Shown here: positions 6,783-13,834 of the stretch, one piece after another | How positions within the stretch are numbered: the stretch's first letter is position 1 | How the letters are laid out: the number at the start of each line of letters is the position of its first letter | From: Paracoccaceae bacterium | GTDB taxonomy: Bacteria; Pseudomonadota; Alphaproteobacteria; Rhodobacterales; Rhodobacteraceae | DNA: 19,460 nucleotides | Reading direction: 5' to 3' | NCBI GenBank assembly: GCA_019090405.1 | Contig: JAHRVZ010000393.1 | Location: 1 to 19,460, forward strand | Program-made: the position numbers and the translations under genes | The notes under the pieces: generated by a model | The model's input: only the letters and a program-made list of their open reading frames with translations | The model's database searches: none | What the model was told of the DNA's origin: nothing

Positions 6783-7982
6783 ATGGGACCGCTAGACGGA
6801 ATACGAGTCATTGACATAACATCAGTGGTGATGGGACCATACGCAACGCAAGTTTTGGGTGACTTTGGTGCTGATGTCATCAAGGTCGAACCGCCTGAAG
6901 GCGATGTTGCGCGTAAAATCACCGTTGGACGAAACGACGGTATGGGGCCGATATTTCTCAACTCCAACCGCTCTAAACGGTCCATTACGCTGGACCTGAA
7001 ACAAAAGAGCGGCAAAGACGCGCTTTTGCGGTTGTGTGAGACCGCCGATATTCTGGTGTGCAATGTGCGTGCCAAGGCGATGCAACGACTGGGCCTGTCC
7101 TATGAGGATGTCAGCGCCGTCAACCCGAAACTGATCTATGCCGGGCTGGTCGGATACGGCGAGGACGGCCCCTATGCCGGACGCCCTGCCTATGACGATT
7201 TGATACAGGGCGGGGCTACAATGGCGTATCTCTACACCCGTGCCACCGGCAACGAGCCACATTATGTGCCCTCGGCAATCGCCGATCGCGCGGTGGCGCT
7301 GTATGCGGTTGGCGTGATCGTTTCGACGCTGGTCGAACGGAACCGATCCGGACAGGGGCAATATGTCAGCATTCCGATGTTCGAAACCATGGTCAACATG
7401 ACCATGGCGGACCACATGGGTGGGTTGACCTTCGATCCGCCGCTGGACTCCGGTGGATACAACCGACAGCTGTCACCTTCTCGGCGACCCTACCAGACCA
7501 GCGACGGTTATGTTTGCGTCCCGATCCTGACGGACGTGCATTTTGATCGGTTTTTCACCGCCATCGACCGTCAGGACATACCGCAAAACGACCCGCGCTT
7601 TCGCGATCTCAAATCGCGGATTGCCCATATCGACGAAGTGTATGGATGGCTGTCCGAAGCCTTCCTTGAGCGTACGACGGCAGAGTGGATGGAGGTACTC
7701 GAAAAGGCCGATCTGCCCGCGATGCCGATGCATGATTTTGAAAGCGTCATGCAAGATCCACATCTGGTTGCCACGGATTTTTTCCGTCACGTGACCCACC
7801 CGACCGAAGGGCCAATCCGCGAAATGGCGGTGCCCGCAACATGGTCACGCAGTAAAACGAGTGTGGTCCATCCGGTGCCGCGTCAGGGTCAACAGGGTCA
7901 GGAAATCCTGCGCGAGGCGGGGTTCTCTGACGACGAGATTGCAGCGCTTGTGAATGACGGTGTGATGGGTGCTACAGACTGA
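6783..7982 (+). CDS. CaiB/BaiF family (class III) CoA-transferase, second paralogue
   Basis: A 399-residue family III CoA-transferase starting at ATG 6783; a GTG at 6777 in the same frame is possible, with GATGGGG lying across that site. Landmarks match those of the divergent gene: LDGIRVIDITSVVMGPYATQ (4-23), GDFGADVIKVEPPEGD, NRSKRSITLDL (62-72), GYGEDGPYAGRPAYDDLIQ (124-142) and IADRAVALYAVG, where Asp168 is the expected catalytic residue. The C-terminal block has MQDPHLVATDFF and HPTEGPIREMAVPA. By eye the two transferases are clearly homologous over their whole length but far from identical, so they may use different acids or act as partners. The TRAP genes follow 77 bases downstream on the same strand, linking CoA activation to uptake of an organic acid. 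Confidence 0.92.
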   Translation: MGPLDGIRVIDITSVVMGPYATQVLGDFGADVIKVEPPEGDVARKITVGRNDGMGPIFLNSNRSKRSITLDLKQKSGKDALLRLCETADILVCNVRAKAMQRLGLSYEDVSAVNPKLIYAGLVGYGEDGPYAGRPAYDDLIQGGATMAYLYTRATGNEPHYVPSAIADRAVALYAVGVIVSTLVERNRSGQGQYVSIPMFETMVNMTMADHMGGLTFDPPLDSGGYNRQLSPSRRPYQTSDGYVCVPILTDVHFDRFFTAIDRQDIPQNDPRFRDLKSRIAHIDEVYGWLSEAFLERTTAEWMEVLEKADLPAMPMHDFESVMQDPHLVATDFFRHVTHPTEGPIREMAVPATWSRSKTSVVHPVPRQGQQGQEILREAGFSDDEIAALVNDGVMGATD

Positions 7983-8018
7983 CGGGTCAGTTCCAATGAT
8001 AGAAATTGAGGGAAAACA

Positions 8019-8063
8019 ATGAGGCGGATACCAAAGAAACCGGGAGTAAAAGAGAACCAATGA
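8019..8063 (+). promoter_or_regulatory. 14-codon upstream ORF coupled to the TRAP small permease start
   Basis: ATG at 8019 follows GAGGGA (8008-8013) at good spacing and opens a 14-codon frame (MRRIPKKPGVKENQ) whose TGA at 8061-8063 overlaps the ATG at 8060 of the TRAP small permease as ATGA. The layout is that of a leader peptide coupled to the downstream gene. The permease's own ribosome site (AGAGAA) is weaker than that of the leader. That ribosomes reach the permease by re-initiation is inference. Confidence 0.4.
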
Positions 8064-8632
8064 CAGAAAAATCCAAACTAACCAAAATATCCGCCGCGCT
8101 GGCACTGCTTGAGACCGGTTTGGCAATCATTTCCGGAGCGGCTCTGGCGGCGATTATGATGATTGTCGTGGTGGATGTGATCATGCGATACGTGCTTTCC
8201 GCCCCACTAAGTTGGTCTTATGATCTGATTGGCCTCTATCTGGTTGTTGCGGTGTTCTTTTTCTCTCTGTCCGATACGATGCACCATCATGGTCATATTT
8301 CAATTGACCTGTTTCAACACATGATCCCGCACCGGCTGCGACATGCTTTGCTAAGCGTTGGCTATCTGTTTTCCACAGTGATTGTAGCGATGATCGGCTG
8401 GCAGGCATGGCTTAGGTTTATGATCGCATATAGTGCGGATGACCGGATTGCGGCTGTTGTTCCCTGGCCGACTTGGATTGCCTATTCCATCGTCACACTG
8501 GGTTCGCTTGTTTTGGCGTTGCGCTGCGCATACCGGATGGTCGGGCATGCAGCCTCGGCCGCCACAGGCAAAGAAATGGTCGAAATGCCGCCTCCGCCGG
8601 ACAGCACCCCGGCAAACGTGGGGGTGAACTGA
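8060..8632 (+). CDS. TRAP transporter small permease subunit (DctQ-like)
   Basis: A 190-residue inner-membrane protein starting at ATG 8060; the frame is open upstream to a TTG at 8006, but those residues are polar and not part of the family. About four membrane segments are visible, roughly at 20-42, 52-72, 93-113 and 132-152. Family features include RYVLSAPLSWSYDLIGLYL after the first segment and DTMHHHGHISIDLF after the second. DctQ-type subunits pair with the large permease to form the membrane part of a sodium-driven TRAP importer. The C-terminal tail is proline-rich and cytoplasmic in feel. Its TGA (8630-8632) overlaps the ATG of the large permease by one base, so the two are translationally coupled. 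Confidence 0.92.
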   Translation: MTEKSKLTKISAALALLETGLAIISGAALAAIMMIVVVDVIMRYVLSAPLSWSYDLIGLYLVVAVFFFSLSDTMHHHGHISIDLFQHMIPHRLRHALLSVGYLFSTVIVAMIGWQAWLRFMIAYSADDRIAAVVPWPTWIAYSIVTLGSLVLALRCAYRMVGHAASAATGKEMVEMPPPPDSTPANVGVN

Positions 8633-9918
8633 TGACTATTGCTCTTGTCCTTTTTGTCCTGTTTGCCCTGTTGATTATCGGCATGCCGGTTGCCTTGTCT
8701 ATGGCGCTCTCGGGTGCGCTGGGGCTGTATATGTTTGGCGGCATGACGATCCTTGAAGGCATTCTCAAAACATCGCCGCTGACGACTGCCAATTCCTACG
8801 AAATCATTACCATTCCGATGTTCATTCTGATGGCGGAATTTGTCATCATTTCAGGGATCGCGAATGATCTGTTCCGCTCGGCAACCATCTGGGTCGGGCG
8901 TTTGCGCGGCGGAGTTGCGATGGCGACGGCCCTGGCAGGGGCGGGATTTGGGGCGATTTCCGGGTCCAGCACCGCAGCCGCGGCGACCCTCGCGTCAACG
9001 TCGATCCCGGCCATGATTGAGCAGGGGTATGAACCGAAAATGGCCGGTGGAGTCGTGGCGATTTCCGGCACATTGGCGATGCTTATCCCGCCGTCCATCG
9101 CATTGATCCTGTTTGGCATCATTGCCGATATCTCGATTGGTGAACTGTTGATTGCCGGGATCATCCCCGGTCTGATCATCGCGGCTACGATCATGCTGAC
9201 CGTTGCCATTCTGGTGGCAATCTATCCGTCGTCCGCACCCATGGGCCAGTCCTATACGATACGGGAAAAGTTCATGTCGCTGACCCGGATCGGGCCGGTG
9301 ATACTGTTGTTTCTGGCCGTATCCGGCACGATCTATACCGGGATTGCCACCCCGACCGAGGCATCCGGGATCGGCGCGTTTGTGGCGATGTTACTGGCGA
9401 TCAAGGAACGCCAGCTTTCCCTGTCTAGCTGTTGGGGCGCGTTGCGCCGGGCATCCCAGACCACCTGTATGATCCTGTTTGTCATACTTGGGGCGCATAT
9501 TTTCGGGTATTATTTCACGCTGACTCGGGTGACAAATGACCTGACATCTTGGGTTGGCGCTCTGGAAACATCGCGTTGGGTGATCATTTCGATGATCCTG
9601 ATCGGCTATCTGATACTGGGTGCATTTATGGACCAGATCGCAATTCTGATCCTGACTGTTCCGGTGGTATTGCCGCTGATCATCTCGCTGGGTTTCGATC
9701 CGATCTGGTTCGGGGTCATCGTCGTAATCACAGCCGAGGTCGGGATGGTCACGCCGCCCATGGGGATGAACGTCTTTGTGGTTGCCCGCTATACCCGCCG
9801 TCCCCTGTCCGAACTGTTCCGCGGGGCCATGCCGCACGTGTTTGCCCATCTGTTCATCATCGCCCTGATGACGGCATTCCCTGCAATTATCCTCTGGCTG
9901 CCATCAACGATGCAGTAA
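8632..9918 (+). CDS. TRAP transporter large permease subunit (DctM-like)
   Basis: A 428-residue very hydrophobic protein of normal length for DctM, starting at ATG 8632 in a TGATG junction with the small permease. About 11-12 membrane segments are visible. Characteristic blocks are GMPVALSMALSGALGLYMFGG in outline near the N-terminus, ATALAGAGFGAISGSSTAAAA (about 99-119, the conserved transport motif region), GTLAMLIPPSIALILFGI, ATPTEASGIGAF (about 241-252) and AEVGMVTPPMGMNVFV near the C-terminus. It forms the transport channel and couples import to a sodium gradient. The genes around it encode CoA-transferases, an acyl-CoA dehydrogenase and an acyl-CoA synthetase, so the cargo is most likely a carboxylic acid; which one cannot be told from this subunit. 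Confidence 0.95.
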   Translation: MTIALVLFVLFALLIIGMPVALSMALSGALGLYMFGGMTILEGILKTSPLTTANSYEIITIPMFILMAEFVIISGIANDLFRSATIWVGRLRGGVAMATALAGAGFGAISGSSTAAAATLASTSIPAMIEQGYEPKMAGGVVAISGTLAMLIPPSIALILFGIIADISIGELLIAGIIPGLIIAATIMLTVAILVAIYPSSAPMGQSYTIREKFMSLTRIGPVILLFLAVSGTIYTGIATPTEASGIGAFVAMLLAIKERQLSLSSCWGALRRASQTTCMILFVILGAHIFGYYFTLTRVTNDLTSWVGALETSRWVIISMILIGYLILGAFMDQIAILILTVPVVLPLIISLGFDPIWFGVIVVITAEVGMVTPPMGMNVFVVARYTRRPLSELFRGAMPHVFAHLFIIALMTAFPAIILWLPSTMQ

Positions 9919-9967
9919 CTGCGGCCAGATCCAAACGACCAAAACCAACCTAGGAGGAGACCACCCA

Positions 9968-11002
9968 ATGACCCAAAAGAGTATCGGTTTCATGGCCGCA
10001 GTCGCCATGAGCACCCTGTCCCTGGCCCCCGTGGCCTCGGCAGAAGAAATTTCGCTGCGCGCGGCTGACAGCTTTCCCACTGGACATTACATCGCTGAAA
10101 ACACCCTGAAGATATTCATGGAACAGGTCACTGAGATGACCAATGGCGACGTCAGTTTCGAATATTTCCCGGCCCAGCAGTTAGGCAAGGCAAAGGATCT
10201 GCTGTCTTTGACCAAAGACGGCGTGACGGATATCGGGTATGTCGGCCCATCCTATGTCAGCGACAAGATGCCATTGTCGTCGGTCGGCGAGCTGCCCGAA
10301 GCGTTCACCACCTCTTGTGGCGGCACATTGGCCTATTGGGAGATCGCAAAACCCGGCGGACCACTGGATGCCGCCGAATTTGAACCAAATGGCGTCCGTC
10401 TGCTGTTTGCCATGGTACTGCCTCCGTACAATGTAGTGACCACCGGACAAGAGCTTAACGGTTTTGATAGCCTGGCAAACCTGAAAATCCGGTCGACCGG
10501 TGGAGCCAAGGAAATCGCAGTGCTTAAGTTTGGCGGCGTACCGGTACAGATGCCAGCCCCCGAAGTCCGCGAAGCCCTGTCGCGTGGCACAATTGATGCC
10601 GGACTTTTCCCCTATCCCAGCATTCTGGCCTATAACATGGAGCCATTCCTGAAGTACGGAACTCAGGACATCAATTTCGGGTCATTTGTTGCGACCTATG
10701 TGATCAGTATCGACCGCTGGAATGCCTTGCCTGCAAACGTTCAGGAAGCAATGACCAAAGCAGGCGAAGCGGTCACCCGATCGGGATGTGCCGTTGCCGA
10801 CAGGATGAACGGTGAATCCAAACAGGAACTGGCGGACAGTGGCATTGTGTTCAACACTTTTCCTGACGCGGATGTTGCCAAGCTGAACGAAATGCTTGGC
10901 GGGGTTGGTGCCGAATGGGCCAGCGCACTGGATGCCCGTGGTAAGCCGGGTACAGATATTCTGAACGCGTTCCGTGCCGCTCTGGCTGAACAAAGCAACT
11001 AA
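9968..11002 (+). CDS. TRAP transporter substrate-binding protein (DctP family)
   Basis: A 344-residue periplasmic binding protein starting at ATG 9968 behind a strong AGGAGGAG (9952-9959). Residues 1-25 form a signal peptide with cleavage predicted after PVASA. The mature protein shows DctP family features: an FPAQQLGKAKDLL block (67-79), SLANLKIRSTGG with Arg175, the usual carboxylate-binding arginine position of the family, then VQMPAPEVREALSRGTIDAG (193-212). It captures an organic acid for the DctQM permease. Two cysteines (Cys117 in TTSCGG and one in RSGCAV) might form a disulfide. It is last in the rightward operon, 49 bases after the large permease, with a hairpin following at 11010-11040. 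Its own strong ribosome site fits the need for many copies of binding protein per permease. Confidence 0.93.
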   Translation: MTQKSIGFMAAVAMSTLSLAPVASAEEISLRAADSFPTGHYIAENTLKIFMEQVTEMTNGDVSFEYFPAQQLGKAKDLLSLTKDGVTDIGYVGPSYVSDKMPLSSVGELPEAFTTSCGGTLAYWEIAKPGGPLDAAEFEPNGVRLLFAMVLPPYNVVTTGQELNGFDSLANLKIRSTGGAKEIAVLKFGGVPVQMPAPEVREALSRGTIDAGLFPYPSILAYNMEPFLKYGTQDINFGSFVATYVISIDRWNALPANVQEAMTKAGEAVTRSGCAVADRMNGESKQELADSGIVFNTFPDADVAKLNEMLGGVGAEWASALDARGKPGTDILNAFRAALAEQSN

Positions 11003-11009
11003 AGTAACA

Positions 11010-11040
11010 GGTCGCCCACCTCTAAGTGATGTGGGCGGCC
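11010..11040 (+). terminator. Candidate terminator after the TRAP operon
   Basis: GGTCGCCCAC (11010-11019) pairs with GTGGGCGGCC (11031-11040) as a 10-bp stem containing one G-U wobble, with an 11-base loop, seven bases after the stop codon of the binding protein gene. The following ATCTCTCT is only mildly T-rich. Position and stem strength support termination of the rightward operon ahead of the convergent acyl-CoA synthetase gene. Confidence 0.6.
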
Positions 11041-11152
11041 ATCTCTCTGACACTTCGATGGCTATGGATAAACGCGCGCGTATTCTTGTCCTGATGGCCA
11101 CGCTGTCGCGTTTTGTCCATGTTTGCATAACATGTTCCCATCCCGACGCGAC

Positions 11153-12787
11153 TTACCCAGCTTCGTCGCGCAGTTCGACGCGGCGGATTTTGCCCGAGAT
11201 CGTCTTGGGCAGGGTCGTGACAAATTCAATCTCGCGCGGGTATTTGTAGGGCGCAGTCAAATTCTTGCAAAACTCCTGAATTTCCTTGGCCAACGTCTCT
11301 GACCCCTCTACCCCTTCGGCAAGTATGATATAGGCCTTGACCAGATGGCCACGGGTCGCATCAGGCACACCAATCACAGCACTTTCCATGATGCTTTCAT
11401 GTTCCAAAAGCGCGCTTTCAACTTCGAACGGGCTGATCCGGTAGCCCGCCGACGAAATTAGGTCGTCCGATCGACCCACGAACCACAAATAGCCATCCGC
11501 ATCACGTGACGCGGTATCGCCGGTATAATACCAGCCATTGCGGAACGGTTCGGTAATCAGATTGCCGTCTTTCAGATAGCCATGAAACAACCCTGCGGGC
11601 CAGTTTTCGCTGGTGCGAACCGCGATATGACCGACCTCTCCGTCTGGCTGGACGTTGCCGTCATCGTCAACGACATCCACGTCGAAACCGGGAACAGGTT
11701 TACCCATAGAGCCGTTGCGGGTTTCCACACCGGGGAAATTGGCGACGATGTTGATGGTTTCTGTCTGGCCATAGCCATCGGCGATGGTCGTACCGGTTTG
11801 TTTTTTCCAATAGCGGATGACTTCGGGGTTCAGGGGTTCACCTGCGCCGAGACATCGGCGCAGCGATGTCAGATCATACTGGGCCAGATCCTGCTGTGCG
11901 AACAGTCGATACACCGTAGGCGGCGCGCAAAAAGTGGTGACGCCCAGATCCTTGATTGCATTCAGGTGCTGTTCGGCATCCATACCCGGCGTTTCAAACA
12001 GAACCGTGGTACAGCCGATCAGCATTTGCGGGAACAACATCCCCCAGGCCGCCTTTGCCCAGCCGGTATCGGTCAGAGACCAGTGCATGTCACTTTCCCG
12101 AAGGTCCATCCAGAACAGTGCAGTCGCCGCATGCGCCAGCGCATAACCAAAATCACGCGGCACCATTTTCGGCAGTGCCGTGGTGCCGGATGTGAAATAG
12201 ATCATCATCGTATCAGTGGCTTTGAACGGTGCCACGTCATCACCGGTAAGTGATCCGTCCTGCGCCGCGCACAGTGCATCAAACGAATGCCATCCGTCAC
12301 CTGCATCACCAATCACGATGAAATGTTCAACAGTCGGGCATTGGGCGCGAATGGCATCGACTTTTTCAACATGCATCGGCGAGATGATGATCGCTTTGGC
12401 CCCGGCCTGATTACAGCGATAGGCAATATCCTTGGCGGTCAACAGGTTGGTGCCCGGCATAGAGATGACGCCAGCCTTCATGCAGCCAAACAGAACCTTG
12501 TGCCAGGCGGGTTCGCGCCCGATCACGACACAGGCCGCGTCACCACGTTCAAGACCCAGGCCCATCAGCGCCTGTGCAAACTGCGCGGACGCCCTGGCAA
12601 GGTCAGAGAAGCTGACTGTGAGTTGGGTCTCTTGCTCTGTATTCACAGCCAAAAGCGCGTCTTTGTCTGCCTCTTTGGCCCGTACATCAATCACGTCGAA
12701 GGCAAAGTTGAAATGTTCAGGAATATCAAGCTCGTATGTTTTGCGTGCAGCTTCATAAGTCCGGTCGACATTGTCAAAGTTGATCAT
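11153..12787 (-). CDS. AMP-forming acyl-CoA synthetase (AMP-dependent synthetase/ligase)
   Basis: A 544-residue enzyme that activates a carboxylic acid with ATP and CoA via an acyl-AMP. The P-loop is TSGTTALPK (199-207), with Ala204 where Gly is commonest. Further core motifs are GYGQTET (338-344), YYTGD (420-424), the hinge GRSDDLISSAGYRISPFEVE (438-457) and the C-terminal catalytic lysine motif PKTISGKIRR (Lys533). The domain plan and the IYFTSGT, WAKAAWG and GYRISPFEVE wording resemble medium-chain or aromatic acyl-CoA synthetases. ATG 12787 overlaps the TGA of the acyl-CoA synthetase remnant upstream as ATGA. The gene is convergent with the TRAP operon, and may provide an ATP-driven alternative to the CoA-transferases for the imported acid; that link is inference. 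Confidence 0.92.
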   Translation of the reverse strand: MINFDNVDRTYEAARKTYELDIPEHFNFAFDVIDVRAKEADKDALLAVNTEQETQLTVSFSDLARASAQFAQALMGLGLERGDAACVVIGREPAWHKVLFGCMKAGVISMPGTNLLTAKDIAYRCNQAGAKAIIISPMHVEKVDAIRAQCPTVEHFIVIGDAGDGWHSFDALCAAQDGSLTGDDVAPFKATDTMMIYFTSGTTALPKMVPRDFGYALAHAATALFWMDLRESDMHWSLTDTGWAKAAWGMLFPQMLIGCTTVLFETPGMDAEQHLNAIKDLGVTTFCAPPTVYRLFAQQDLAQYDLTSLRRCLGAGEPLNPEVIRYWKKQTGTTIADGYGQTETINIVANFPGVETRNGSMGKPVPGFDVDVVDDDGNVQPDGEVGHIAVRTSENWPAGLFHGYLKDGNLITEPFRNGWYYTGDTASRDADGYLWFVGRSDDLISSAGYRISPFEVESALLEHESIMESAVIGVPDATRGHLVKAYIILAEGVEGSETLAKEIQEFCKNLTAPYKYPREIEFVTTLPKTISGKIRRVELRDEAG

Positions 12788-12930
12788 TCTGCGGTTACTC
12801 CGTTTATCTGTGACAATTCCTCGACCATTTCATCGCGCATGAGAAACTTTTGCGGATTGCCGGTAACGGTCAAGGGCAAAGCCCCGTTGATCCGAATATG
12901 AGTCGGCAGTTTGAATTGATTGTCTGTTGG
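12784..12930 (-). pseudogene. 3' remnant of a second acyl-CoA synthetase gene
   Basis: A 48-codon frame bounded upstream by an in-frame TGA (12931-12933) and ending at TGA 12784-12786. Its translation ends like a long-chain or fatty-acyl-CoA synthetase: FKLPTHIRINGALPLTVTGN then PQKFLMRDEMVEELSQ. In intact enzymes this block reads roughly Tyr-Lys-x-Pro ... Thr-Val-Thr-Gly-Lys-Ile-Gln-Lys. Here the catalytic lysine after Thr-Gly is Asn, and the whole N-terminal domain is missing. The ATGA overlap with the intact synthetase suggests that two synthetase genes once formed an operon and that most of the first was lost. Other explanations, such as a real short peptide, are unlikely. The remnant is not a functional enzyme. 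Confidence 0.7.
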
Positions 12931-13264
12931 TCACAACCTCCCCTGTCTGGAATCTTGTTCTTTGCGCCTCTTTGTGCTGGATCGGGCCAGTAGTGGTGCT
13001 TTGCTACAGGCCATCACCCAGGACCGCTTGTGTTGCCATATCCTGTAGTTCAGCGCAGAAATCATCATGGATTTCTTCGTGAGCATCCAGAACGGCGTCA
13101 CAGTTGGCTTGAAAGTGGTGAGAGAGTGAAGATGACAACCAAAGTTGAAATGGTTATGAAAAGATCTTGGTTTGGTCATGGAAGAACGCTATGTGACCGC
13201 CCTGCCCGCCAACAAGTCGATTTCTTCTAACACGGTCTGTTGACGGCCTGATACCTTGGGCATT
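12931..13264. other. Degenerate intergenic stretch upstream of the synthetase remnant
   Basis: About 330 bases between the histidine phosphatase stop and the synthetase remnant, without a gene I can support. A leftward frame of 82 codons (12931-13179) has no family resemblance. Another leftward frame in the same stretch reads a helix-like segment (QANCDAVLDAHEEIHDDFCA and on to MATQAVLGDGL) between two stops, which may be a fragment of a decayed gene. A 24-codon frame (13189-13263) begins one base after the histidine phosphatase stop. I recognise no IS ends or repeats here. Confidence 0.4.
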
Positions 13265-13278
13265 TCAATCAAATGCCC
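13258..13278 (-). terminator. Hairpin across the stop codon of the histidine phosphatase gene
   Basis: GGGCATTT (13258-13265) and AAATGCCC (13271-13278) form a perfect 8-bp stem with a 5-base loop; the operon's last stop codon (13265-13267) sits at the loop. There is no T-tract downstream on the minus strand, so this may be a 3'-end stabilising structure or a factor-dependent terminator. It would also hide the ATG of the 24-codon frame that follows. Confidence 0.4.
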
Positions 13279-13834
13279 CCTGCCGCTTTGGCCTTCGCAT
13301 GCTTTCCTGCCAGCCCTCAGCCACCGGCGTAAAGAAAAGAGGCGCTGCATTCGGCGGGCGGAGACCGTGTTCAGTTCCACCGGTCAGATGTCTGATGGCG
13401 CGGATGGTGCCGGAATGGGCAACCAGCACCGGCAGACCAACGCGGGGGTCAAGCAGCGCGTGCATCAGGCCACGCTGGGTGCGCAACAGCATATCCTGCC
13501 AAGCCTCGCCATTTTCCGGCGTGTCTCTGCGCGGGATCATCGCTGACAAAGGCTGACCTTCCAGATTGCCCCAATCGCGCTCTCTGAGGTCGGGTATTTG
13601 GGTGGCTTCCACGCCCGGGAAAGCCAGAAAAGCTGTCTCGACCGCGCGGTTTTGCGGGCTGGAAAAAAGCAGCAGACGGTTCCAGCGCAGGGTTGCAATT
13701 TTGCAGGCCTGAGCCTGTCCCAAAGCGGTCAATTGCGCCTCTAGACGGCCTGCGATGATGCCTTTGCGATTGGCATCGGTTTCGCCGTGGCGGATCAGGC
13801 AAAATGGGCGGCGCGGTATTTTGTGTTCTGTCAC
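13265..13834 (-). CDS. Histidine phosphatase family protein (phosphoglycerate mutase-like)
   Basis: A 189-residue protein of the branch-1 histidine phosphatase superfamily. The phosphohistidine motif is LIRHGETDANR (13-23), with His16 expected to accept phosphate. Arg15 and Arg63 (SPQNRAVET) are phosphate-pocket residues, Glu85 in RERDWGNLEG fits the proton donor, and His140 in VAHSGTIRAI is the second catalytic histidine. All key residues are present, so it should be an active phosphomonoesterase, probably cytoplasmic because no signal peptide is seen. ATG 13834 overlaps the TGA of the MBL-fold gene by 4 bases, so it is the last gene of the five-gene ABC operon. The substrate is unknown; the family includes phosphatases for sugar phosphates, nucleotides and cobalamin intermediates. 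Its context suggests it acts on an imported or MBL-generated phosphate ester. Confidence 0.9.
   Translation of the reverse strand: MTEHKIPRRPFCLIRHGETDANRKGIIAGRLEAQLTALGQAQACKIATLRWNRLLLFSSPQNRAVETAFLAFPGVEATQIPDLRERDWGNLEGQPLSAMIPRRDTPENGEAWQDMLLRTQRGLMHALLDPRVGLPVLVAHSGTIRAIRHLTGGTEHGLRPPNAAPLFFTPVAEGWQESMRRPKRQGAFD

Noticed and set aside
12931..13179. 82-codon leftward ORF as a real gene or a transposase fragment
   Set aside because: No family resemblance, composition unlike neighbours, and no IS ends or target duplications seen.
13189..13263. 24-codon ORF directly after the histidine phosphatase gene
   Set aside because: Its start is inside a hairpin, it has no own ribosome site and no recognisable family; mentioned only with the hairpin.
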